Below are positions 17,459 to 24,666 of a stretch of DNA of 64,000 bases, piece after piece; the stretch's first letter is position 1, and every line of letters begins with the position of its first letter. Source of the DNA: Rhizorhabdus histidinilytica. Lineage in GTDB: Bacteria > Pseudomonadota > Alphaproteobacteria > Sphingomonadales > Sphingomonadaceae. The DNA is taken from the NCBI RefSeq assembly GCF_900167915.1, contig NZ_FUYM01000009.1, forward strand, positions 180,318 to 244,317, given 5' to 3'. The notes under the pieces are model-generated. The model saw only the letters and a program-made list of their open reading frames with translations, was not told the DNA's origin and made no database searches. The position numbers and the translations under genes are program-made.

Positions 17459-18754
17459 TTACGCGGCCGCGGCCCGACCCAGAGCGACCCGCATCGCCAG
17501 CGACGCCGCGACCGTCGCGACCGCCGCCGCCATCGCGCCGAGGCCGGGCAGCAACAGTAGGATCAGCAGCCCGAGCAGGAGGGTGCCGGCGACGCGGATG
17601 GCGAGCACTGTCCCCGCCCGGCCGTGCGCGACCAGCAACGGTTCGAGCGCGAAGCCCGACAGGTCGATCGCGACGCCGATCGCCATCACCGCCAGCATGT
17701 CGCGCGCGAAGCCGTAGCCTGGCCCAGCGAACAGGCCGATCAGCAACCCGCCGCCCGCCAGCGCGACGACGACGACCGCCAGCGACAGGCCGATCGCATA
17801 GCGCGACACCCGCGCCATGACATGGTCGAGGGTCGCATGATCGGCGCTGGCGTGGAGCCGGGCCAGTTCGGGATAGAGGACGCGCGCGGCGATCTGGATC
17901 GGCTTGGCGAGCGCGCGGGCGACCTTGCTGGCGATGCGGAAGCCGCCAGCCGCGGTCGCCCCCGCCGCGCCGCCGACCGCGAGCGTCGCGAGCTGTTCGC
18001 CGAGCAGCCCGATCGTGCCCGCCGCGTTGGTGGTGAGGGCGAAGCGCCAGATGCCCGCATTCTCGCACACCGCCCGCCGGGCGCGCCGCCGGCCGATCGC
18101 GACCGGCAGGCCGGTGCGGGTCAGCGCCGCGAGCCAGGTCGCGCCATGCTGGAGCAGCGCGGCGCCCGCCCAGCCGGCCAGGAACAGGCCGATGCCGCCG
18201 TCGGTCGCCCAGGCGGCGATCGACGCCGCCAGCCGCACCAGCGGGCCGACCGTCTGGCACCCGGTGGTGAGGTCGAAGCGGTCGACGAGGCGCAGCATGC
18301 CGGTCGGCGTCGCGCCGATCGACAGCAGCAGCGCGACCCCGAACCAGGCGGCGCGGCCCCGCTCGGCCGCGTCCCAGCCGAGCCAGCCGGCGGCAAGCGC
18401 AACCCCCGCCGCCGCGGCGATCGCGCCGAGGATCGCCCCTCCACAATCGAACAGGGTGGTGAGGCCGAGCAGCCGGCCGAGCCGGTCACGCGCGCCGGCG
18501 ACGATGTGGATCGTGCCGTAGCGGATCACCGTCTGCCACGACTGGAATTGCGCGACATTGGCGATCGCCTGGCCATAAGCGAGGACCAGCGTGAACTCCC
18601 CGAAGCGGGCGGGGCCGAGGGTGCGCGCGGCGAGCCCCAGATAGAGCAGGCTCGCCACCGCCTGGAAGCCGCGGCCACCGAGCAGCCAGGCGAGGTTGCG
18701 CGCCATCCGCGCGAAGACCGCCCCGCCCTGATGAGCCGCCAGGCTGGCGCTCAT
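17459..18754 (-). CDS. Oligosaccharide flippase/polysaccharide biosynthesis membrane protein
   Basis: 431 residues with about twelve membrane helices and the MATE/Wzx-like opening LAARTLGPARFGEFTLVLAY (about residues 40-59). Members flip lipid-linked oligosaccharides across the inner membrane. Start set at ATG 18754, which overlaps the stop of the upstream glycosyltransferase (ATGA); the in-frame extension to 18841 is the shadow of that gene's end. With the GT4 gene it forms a two-gene operon in a surface-glycan cluster. Confidence 0.88.
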   Translation of the reverse strand: MSASLAAHQGGAVFARMARNLAWLLGGRGFQAVASLLYLGLAARTLGPARFGEFTLVLAYGQAIANVAQFQSWQTVIRYGTIHIVAGARDRLGRLLGLTTLFDCGGAILGAIAAAAGVALAAGWLGWDAAERGRAAWFGVALLLSIGATPTGMLRLVDRFDLTTGCQTVGPLVRLAASIAAWATDGGIGLFLAGWAGAALLQHGATWLAALTRTGLPVAIGRRRARRAVCENAGIWRFALTTNAAGTIGLLGEQLATLAVGGAAGATAAGGFRIASKVARALAKPIQIAARVLYPELARLHASADHATLDHVMARVSRYAIGLSLAVVVVALAGGGLLIGLFAGPGYGFARDMLAVMAIGVAIDLSGFALEPLLVAHGRAGTVLAIRVAGTLLLGLLILLLLPGLGAMAAAVATVAASLAMRVALGRAAAA

Positions 18755-19875
18755 GCGGCGACCCGCGCCGTGCCGTCCATCTCGGCCATCACCGCCTCGA
18801 TCAGGTCGAGATAGGCGGCGCCTGGCAGGCCATAGGCGCACGCGCGGTCGCCCGGCCGCACCGCATAGCCCGAGAGCTGGACGAGGATCGCGCGCGCCAG
18901 CTCGGTGCGGTCATCTCCGCCGACGAGCAGGCCGTAGCGCCCCTCGTCGAGCACCTGCGCGGCGTCACCGGCGAGGCGCGAGGCGATCACCGGGACGCCG
19001 ACCGCCATCGCCTCGAGCAGCGCGACCGACGAGCCTTCCCAGCGCGACGGCAGCACGAACACGCCCGCACGCGCCGCCCAGGCGAAGACGTTGGCGGTTT
19101 CGCCGGCGAGCAGGAAATCCTCGCCCAGCCCGGCGCGTGCGGCGAGCTGTTCGAGCCGGCTGCGCTCTTCGCCGGTGCCGTCGCCGAGGATAACGAGCCG
19201 CAGCCGCCGTTCGGCGCGGGCGATGCCGACCGCCTCGATCAGCAGGTCGAAATTCTTCTGCGGGCGAAGCCGGCCGATGCCGAGCACGACGGGAACCTCA
19301 GCGTCGAGCCAGAGGTGCGGTGCAGGCGCCGCCGCCATCGCCCGCGCATGATCGCCGTCGACCCCGCTCGCTATCTCGAGCGCCTGGCCGCGCCCGATCG
19401 CACGGGCCAGCATCGGCGCGCGACGCAGCGCCGTGCCGACGATCGCGATCCGCGCCGCGTCGGCGATCAGCCGCTCCATCCAGTGCATCCGCAACGCCCC
19501 GCGCAGGCCGTCGCCGCGCGTCACCTCGTTGCTGATCCGGTAGACGCGGCGGACATGGCCGAGCCCGCGACAGGCGAGATAGGCGGTCGCATGGCCGTGA
19601 TTGCCCATCGACAGCAGCACCGCCGGCGGCTGGTGCCGCAGCCAGCGGCGCAGCGGCTGCGCGGCGGTGATGCGCGAGGCAGCCGGGCTCGGCCGATCCT
19701 TCAGGATCACCAGCCGATAGCGGCCCCGTTCGGCCTCTTCGCGGAAGAAGCCCTCGCCATGGCCGGCAACGAGGATGGTTTCGTGACGGCCGGCGATATG
19801 ATCGGCCAGCATCAGCGCGTCGCGGACCACCCCGCTCGACCGCAGATCGTGAACATAGATGATGATAGTGCCCAT
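18751..19875 (-). CDS. Glycosyltransferase family 4
   Basis: 374 residues with the GT-B fold. N-terminal acceptor half (residues 1-180) and donor half starting at VVLGIGRLRPQKNFDLLIEA (about 195-214). The C-terminal E-x7-E signature is present (SRWEGSSVALLEAMAVG, near 275-290), where the glutamates contact the nucleotide sugar. Transfers a sugar from a nucleotide donor to a lipid-linked or polymer acceptor on the cytoplasmic face. Overlaps the flippase gene; divergent from the ATP-grasp genes with 73 bases between. Confidence 0.92.
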   Translation of the reverse strand: MGTIIIYVHDLRSSGVVRDALMLADHIAGRHETILVAGHGEGFFREEAERGRYRLVILKDRPSPAASRITAAQPLRRWLRHQPPAVLLSMGNHGHATAYLACRGLGHVRRVYRISNEVTRGDGLRGALRMHWMERLIADAARIAIVGTALRRAPMLARAIGRGQALEIASGVDGDHARAMAAAPAPHLWLDAEVPVVLGIGRLRPQKNFDLLIEAVGIARAERRLRLVILGDGTGEERSRLEQLAARAGLGEDFLLAGETANVFAWAARAGVFVLPSRWEGSSVALLEAMAVGVPVIASRLAGDAAQVLDEGRYGLLVGGDDRTELARAILVQLSGYAVRPGDRACAYGLPGAAYLDLIEAVMAEMDGTARVAA

Positions 19876-19948
19876 GCGCCCAGGTCCGACCCGAAAGCGT
19901 CACGCTAACCGACATATATGACGATCCCGCGAGACGGCTGCGGGGTCG

Positions 19949-21094
19949 ATGATGGCGGGTTACGACAGGCTCTATTATCTGCGGAAGGCGTGGCCGCTCT
20001 TCCCCGGCATCGTCCGTCCGGTCGCCGCTCCCTTCCTGGCGCCGCATTATGCCGAGCGGCGCGCCGCACGCGGGCCGCTGCGCGCGGCGGTCGACGCGGT
20101 GGTCGGCCTGGGCTTCCACCTGTGGATCCCGCGCCGCGCCGCGCGGGTGCAGCGCCGCTTCGGCCTCGACGACGCCTGGCGCCGCCGCGCCATCGCGATC
20201 GCCCGCGCCCGTTTCGCCGACCCGAACGACATCGCGCTGTTCCGGATCGAGGAGGCCGGCCAGCTCGACCTCTATGTCCGCCGGTTCGAGGACGCCGCGA
20301 TCAACAGGCGGATCAACCCGCTCGGCTGGACCGCCGGCTGCGCGCTCGCCGACAAGGGCCGCTTCGCCGAGCGCTGCCGCGCGGCCGGCTTGCCCTGCCC
20401 CGAGACGGTGGCGACGGTGACCGGCGGCGCGGTCGAGATCCGGGCCGATCCCGCCGACCGGCCGCTGATCGCCAAGCCGGTGCGCGGCGAGGGCGGCGAG
20501 GGCTTGCACATGCTGGGGCCGGTGGCGGACGGCGCCGCCCTTCGTGCGCGGCTGCGGGGACTGAAGCAGGACATGCTTGTCCAGCCGCTGATCACTGTCC
20601 ACCCGGCGCTCGCCGACATCGCGCTGGGCGCGCTGCCGACGGTGCGGATCGTGACGATGATCGACGAGGCCGGCACGCCCGAGGTGGTCAGCGCCACCTT
20701 CCGCTGCGCGTCCGACCCGCGCGCGCGGGTCGACAATATGAAGGCGGGCGGGCTGATCGTGCCGGTCGCGCTGGCCGACGGCGCGCTCGGCCGCGCCTGC
20801 TTCGGCTATGGCGGGCAGGACCATGACATCCACCCCGCGACCGGCGCGCCGATCGCCGGCCGGACGCTGCCCGACTGGGACGCGGCGACTGCGCTGGTGG
20901 TCGACGCCCATGCCCGCGCCTTCGCCGACTATGTGCTGATCGGCTGGGATGTCGCCTTCACGCCGCAGGGGCCGCTGCTGATCGAAGGCAACGGCAAGCC
21001 CGGCGTGCTGATGCCGCAGCGCGCGGCGCGGCGCGGGCTGGGCGAGGGCCGCTACGGCGCGCTGCTGGCGCATCATCTCGCAACCAAATCGTAG
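19949..21094 (+). CDS. Sugar-transfer associated ATP-grasp protein
   Basis: 381 residues. An N-terminal basic, Arg-rich helical part (1-90) leads to an ATP-grasp domain: a nucleotide-binding strand PLIAKPVRGEGGEGLHML near residues 170-188, a hydrophobic MLVQPLITVHP segment, PTVRIVTMID, and the Mg-binding end LLIEGNGKPGVLMPQ (about 350-364). Matches the ATPgrasp_ST family, found in polysaccharide clusters and assumed to ligate an amino acid or other acid to a glycan or lipid carrier; no member has a firm reaction that I can cite. First of three plus-strand genes here. Confidence 0.82.
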   Translation: MMAGYDRLYYLRKAWPLFPGIVRPVAAPFLAPHYAERRAARGPLRAAVDAVVGLGFHLWIPRRAARVQRRFGLDDAWRRRAIAIARARFADPNDIALFRIEEAGQLDLYVRRFEDAAINRRINPLGWTAGCALADKGRFAERCRAAGLPCPETVATVTGGAVEIRADPADRPLIAKPVRGEGGEGLHMLGPVADGAALRARLRGLKQDMLVQPLITVHPALADIALGALPTVRIVTMIDEAGTPEVVSATFRCASDPRARVDNMKAGGLIVPVALADGALGRACFGYGGQDHDIHPATGAPIAGRTLPDWDAATALVVDAHARAFADYVLIGWDVAFTPQGPLLIEGNGKPGVLMPQRAARRGLGEGRYGALLAHHLATKS

Positions 21095-21157
21095 CGGCGG
21101 CGTCACATCGCCCACCTACCATGGCCCCGGCCCGGGGGCCGGGCCTGGAGAACCGGA

Positions 21158-22189
21158 ATGACTCGCATCGCGGCGCCCCGTGCGCTTCCCGCGGCGGCCA
21201 AGCGCGCCCTGCGGATCATGTTCATCGCCAGGCACGTCCATTGGGACGGCGGGCTCCACCCGACCGACGGCACCCATGCCACCTATCATCGCGAGATGCG
21301 CGCGGTGCTGGAGGGGATGGGCCTCGATCTCCACCTCGCCGACGGCTACGAGGCTCTGTTCGCGGCGCCCGACGTCGACTTCGTCTTCCCGCTGCTCAAC
21401 CGCGGCGGCTTCCTCAATTCGGAGATGCTGCTGCCGCTGCTCTGCGAGCGGCGCGGCATCCCCTATCTCGGCGCCAGCCCGATCCTGCGCGGCCTGTCCG
21501 ACGACAAGCATCTCGCCAAGCGGGTCGCGGTCGCGCGCGGCCTGCCGACCGCGCCCTGGGCGCTGTTCCGGCGCGGCGCGCCGATCGACCTGTCGCTCTG
21601 CCCACCGGCCGCCAGGCACGTCGTCAAGCCCAACGCCTCCTCGGCGAGCTGGGGGATCAGCGCCGCCCATGACCTGGAGGATGTCCGCGCCGCCGTCACC
21701 CGCCTCCACAAGGAAGGCCATGACGTGATCGTCGAGCCGTTCATCCCCGGCCACGACATCGAGGTGTCGGTGATCACCCTCGACGGCGAGCCCTTCGTCC
21801 TGCCGGTGCAGATCGTCGAGCAGGACGACCCAGGCTATCTCCGCACCTATCTGGAAAAGCGCAACCTGATCGACGACCAGGCCTATGCGATCCGGCCGCT
21901 CGATGACGACCGCGTCCGGATCGAGGCCACGCGGCAGTCGATCGAGATCATGAGGGAATTCCTGCCTTTCGACTATGGCCGCTTCGAGTTCCGCCTTAAC
22001 GCCGCAACCGGCGCGCTGAGCTTCATGGAGGTCAACCTCAACTGCAACCTCTGGTCGCGCAAGACGATCGCGATGGCGGCGGCGCAGATCGGCTGGAGCC
22101 ATGCCGAACTGATCGAGACGATCCTGACCGAGAGCCTCGACCGCCACGGCCTGCTCGGCGGACAGGTCCCCGATCGTGTCGCAGCCTAA
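21158..22189 (+). CDS. D-Ala-D-Ala ligase-like ATP-grasp protein, not canonical Ddl
   Basis: 343 residues. Ddl-like landmarks in order: GASPILRGLSDDKHLAKRVA (about 108-127), HVVKPNASSASWGI (about 152-165), VIVEPFIPGHDIEVSVI (about 190-206), then FEFRLNAATGALSFMEVNLN near 275-295. The final block lacks the Pro-Gly-x-Thr that follows the catalytic Asn in true D-Ala ligases (here EVNLNCNLWS). It probably joins a different amino or hydroxy acid. Good GGAGAACCGGA site before the ATG. Overlaps the next gene by 14 bases. Confidence 0.83.
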   Translation: MTRIAAPRALPAAAKRALRIMFIARHVHWDGGLHPTDGTHATYHREMRAVLEGMGLDLHLADGYEALFAAPDVDFVFPLLNRGGFLNSEMLLPLLCERRGIPYLGASPILRGLSDDKHLAKRVAVARGLPTAPWALFRRGAPIDLSLCPPAARHVVKPNASSASWGISAAHDLEDVRAAVTRLHKEGHDVIVEPFIPGHDIEVSVITLDGEPFVLPVQIVEQDDPGYLRTYLEKRNLIDDQAYAIRPLDDDRVRIEATRQSIEIMREFLPFDYGRFEFRLNAATGALSFMEVNLNCNLWSRKTIAMAAAQIGWSHAELIETILTESLDRHGLLGGQVPDRVAA

Positions 22190-23018
22190 GGCAGGCTTCA
22201 CCGCGATCATCCTGTCGGCGCAGCGCGCCGGCCGGGTCGATCCACTCGCCACGGCACACGGCCTGTCGCACAAATGCCTGGTGCCGGTCGGCGGCGCGCC
22301 GCTGATCGCGCATGTCGCGGCGGCGCTGTCGGCTACGCCGGGCTGCCGCCGCATCATCATCGTCGTCGAGCCGGCGATGTTCGGCGCGTTGCGCGTCCTG
22401 CTGCAGGACGGCCCGCCGCCGGTCGACTTCGTCGCGGCGGCCGACAATCTGGCCGACAGCGTGTTCGCCGCGACCGACGGGATCGAGGGGCCGATCGTCG
22501 TCACCACCGCCGACAACGTCCTGCTGCGCCCCCATGCGGTGCGGCGCATGGTCGAGACGCTCGGTCGCGGCGCCGACGTCGCGATCGCCATGGCGACGCA
22601 GGCGGCGGTGCTCGGCGCACATCCCGAGGGGCAGCGGCGCTTCTACCGCTTCCGCGACGACGCCTATTCGAACTGCAATCTCTACGCCTTCGCCGGCCGC
22701 CGGGCGGTGACGGCGGCGGAGAGCTTCCGCAGCGGCGGCCAGTTCGCCAAGAAGCCGCTGCGATTGGTGGCCGCCGCCGGCCTGGCCAATGTCGCACTGA
22801 TGCTGCTCGGCCGGTTGTCGCTGGCGGGGGCGCTGGCGCGGATCGGCCGCCGCTTCCGGCTGCGCATCGAGCCGGTCATCCTGCCCGACGGCGCCTGCGC
22901 GATCGACGTCGACAACGAACGGACCTGGAAGGTGGCCTCGACGCTGCTCGAAGCGCGCGAGAAGGGCACCCGTCCCGGCGCGCGGACGATGGCGCGCGTG
23001 ATCGAGGCGGCGGCCTAG
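22176..23018 (+). CDS. Nucleotidyltransferase (MobA/GT-A-like NTP transferase)
   Basis: 280 residues, starting at GTG 22176 inside the end of the ligase gene. N-terminal Rossmann-like fold with LSAQRAGRVDPLATAHGLSH, then HKCLVPVGGAPLIAHVAAAL, and a metal-site strand VVTTADNVLLRP near residue 110. The usual Gly-rich GxGTRM loop is replaced by a longer AQRAGRVDPLA form. Likely activates a sugar or acid as a nucleotide derivative for the cluster. Tail-to-tail with the FAD oxidoreductase (4-base overlap). Confidence 0.78.
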   Translation: MSQPKAGFTAIILSAQRAGRVDPLATAHGLSHKCLVPVGGAPLIAHVAAALSATPGCRRIIIVVEPAMFGALRVLLQDGPPPVDFVAAADNLADSVFAATDGIEGPIVVTTADNVLLRPHAVRRMVETLGRGADVAIAMATQAAVLGAHPEGQRRFYRFRDDAYSNCNLYAFAGRRAVTAAESFRSGGQFAKKPLRLVAAAGLANVALMLLGRLSLAGALARIGRRFRLRIEPVILPDGACAIDVDNERTWKVASTLLEAREKGTRPGARTMARVIEAAA

Positions 23019-24286
23019 GCGCCGATCCGGTTCGCGATCGGCACGAGCAGGTTGCGCAGCAGCACCGGCATGGCACGCGCCAGCGGCAAGGGCCTGGCCG
23101 GCGACAGCGGCAGGGCCAGTTCGTCCTCGGCCGTGCCCATCGCCCAGCGCGCGGCCTCGCGCCCGGCGAGGATGCCCAGCGTCAGCCCGGCACCGTTGCA
23201 CCCGGTCACGCCGACCAGCCCCTCCCCGCCCCGGATCAATCGCGGCAGGCCGTCGGGAGTCAGGGCGACTTGGCCCCAGGACAGCGTCTCGAAGGGCGGT
23301 TGCGGCCAGTCGGGAAAGGCGCGCGCGAGCCGACGCCGGGCGGGGCCGGGGGCGCGATCGAGATCGGCGCGCAGCCCGTTCATCAGGAAGCTGACCAGCA
23401 GCCGCCCGTCCGCCGTCACCGCCGGCGAGAAGACCGCCTTGTCGTCGAGGTCTGCGATCGGACCGCCCCGGGGCAGCAACGCGGCGGCCCGGTCGGCAAG
23501 CGGAGCGGTCGCCACGATCGCGACCGGCGCGGCATAGACGGTGCGGGCGAGGTCTGGCCAGGCGGGCAGCCCGGCGCTGCCGGTCGCGACGATGACGTGG
23601 CGCGCGGCGACGCCGCCGGCCGCGGTGCGCGCTTCCCAGCCCGCCGCCAGCCGGCGTAGCGCCATCACCCGGCTGCGCGTATGGATGATCGCCCCGGCGC
23701 GGGCGGCGGCGGATGCGAGCCCGTCGACCAGGCGCGCCGGATCGACGATCCCACCGTCGACCCAGCGATAGCCGCCGGCATAGCGATCCGACCCGACCAG
23801 CCCGCGCAGTTCGTCGCGATCGACCGGCTCGACCCGCGCGCCATAGGGCTCCCATTGCGCATAGAGACCGGCGGCGGCGGCGAGGCTCGCCTCGCCGCGA
23901 TGGACGGTGACGAGCCCGTGGCGCGCCTGTGCGTCGATGCCGAGCGCGACGATCCGGTCGAACAGCCAGCGGCCCGACGCCGCGACCCTGCGGTTGAGCC
24001 GCGCCCCGCGCACGGCGCCGAGCGTCGCCGCCACCTGTTCGGGGGTACGGCGCGCGCCGTACATCAGCGGCGCGACCTGCCCGGCGCTGGCCGCCGACGC
24101 GCCGTCGCCGATCTCCCCCGCTTCGAGCAGCACGACCGAGCGCCCCGCCCCGGCCAGTTCGAGCGCGGCAGCGAGACCCGCGAAGCCGGCGCCGATTACC
24201 AGCGTCTCGGCGGCGAGATCGCCCTCCAGCGGCACCGGCCGGATGCTCGGCGGATCGGCCCGCCAGACCCGGCCGGGTAAGGTCAC
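23015..24286 (-). CDS. FAD-dependent amine/amino-acid oxidoreductase (DAO family)
   Basis: 423 residues from GTG 24286, which overlaps the stop of the Rid gene (GTGA); an ATG at 24319 would sit deeper inside it. FAD-binding dinucleotide fold LVIGAGFAGLAAALELAGAG (about residues 29-48), then ASAASAGQVAPLMYG, and the C-terminal TGCNGAGLTLGILAGREAA that closes the FAD site. Resembles gamma-glutamylputrescine oxidase/glycine oxidase-like enzymes that oxidise a C-N bond to an imine. Last gene of the Rieske operon. Confidence 0.87.
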   Translation of the reverse strand: MTLPGRVWRADPPSIRPVPLEGDLAAETLVIGAGFAGLAAALELAGAGRSVVLLEAGEIGDGASAASAGQVAPLMYGARRTPEQVAATLGAVRGARLNRRVAASGRWLFDRIVALGIDAQARHGLVTVHRGEASLAAAAGLYAQWEPYGARVEPVDRDELRGLVGSDRYAGGYRWVDGGIVDPARLVDGLASAAARAGAIIHTRSRVMALRRLAAGWEARTAAGGVAARHVIVATGSAGLPAWPDLARTVYAAPVAIVATAPLADRAAALLPRGGPIADLDDKAVFSPAVTADGRLLVSFLMNGLRADLDRAPGPARRRLARAFPDWPQPPFETLSWGQVALTPDGLPRLIRGGEGLVGVTGCNGAGLTLGILAGREAARWAMGTAEDELALPLSPARPLPLARAMPVLLRNLLVPIANRIGA

Positions 24287-24666
24287 AGGACCGCCGTCAC
24301 TTCGATCTCGACCATGCATTCCGGGAAGGCCAGACGCCGCACCTCGACCGCGGTCGTCGCCGGATGCCAGCCGGCATAGGCCTCCATGCGGACGTCGTTC
24401 GCCGCGATGAATGCATCCATGTCGGTGACGTAGATCGTCTCGCGCACGACATTGGCGAGCGTCCCGCCGAATGCGGCGAGCGTGCGGCGGATCGCGTCAT
24501 AGGCCGCGCCGATCTGGCGCCCCATGTCGCCGGCATGGAGCGGCGCGAAATCCTCGTCGAGGCTCAGCGAGCCGGCGATGTGGAGTGTGTCGCCGACCCG
24601 CACCGCCTGGGCGTAGCCGAACGCCTTCTCGCCGCCGGGGCGAAGGTGGAAGCTCTGCGCCGCCAT
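24283..24666 (-). CDS. RidA/YjgF family protein lacking the catalytic arginine
   Basis: 127 residues with the YjgF/Rid fold (TLHIAGSLSLDED, YVTDMDAF, WHPATTAVEVRRLAF, CMVEIEVTAVL). In imine-hydrolysing RidA the conserved arginine lies in P-A-R-S/T; here the site reads P-A-T-T, so this belongs to a Rid subgroup without the deaminase arginine. It sits between the TonB receptor (TGATG overlap) and the FAD oxidase (GTGA overlap), so it probably handles the oxidase product or binds a related ligand. Confidence 0.88.
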   Translation of the reverse strand: MAAQSFHLRPGGEKAFGYAQAVRVGDTLHIAGSLSLDEDFAPLHAGDMGRQIGAAYDAIRRTLAAFGGTLANVVRETIYVTDMDAFIAANDVRMEAYAGWHPATTAVEVRRLAFPECMVEIEVTAVL

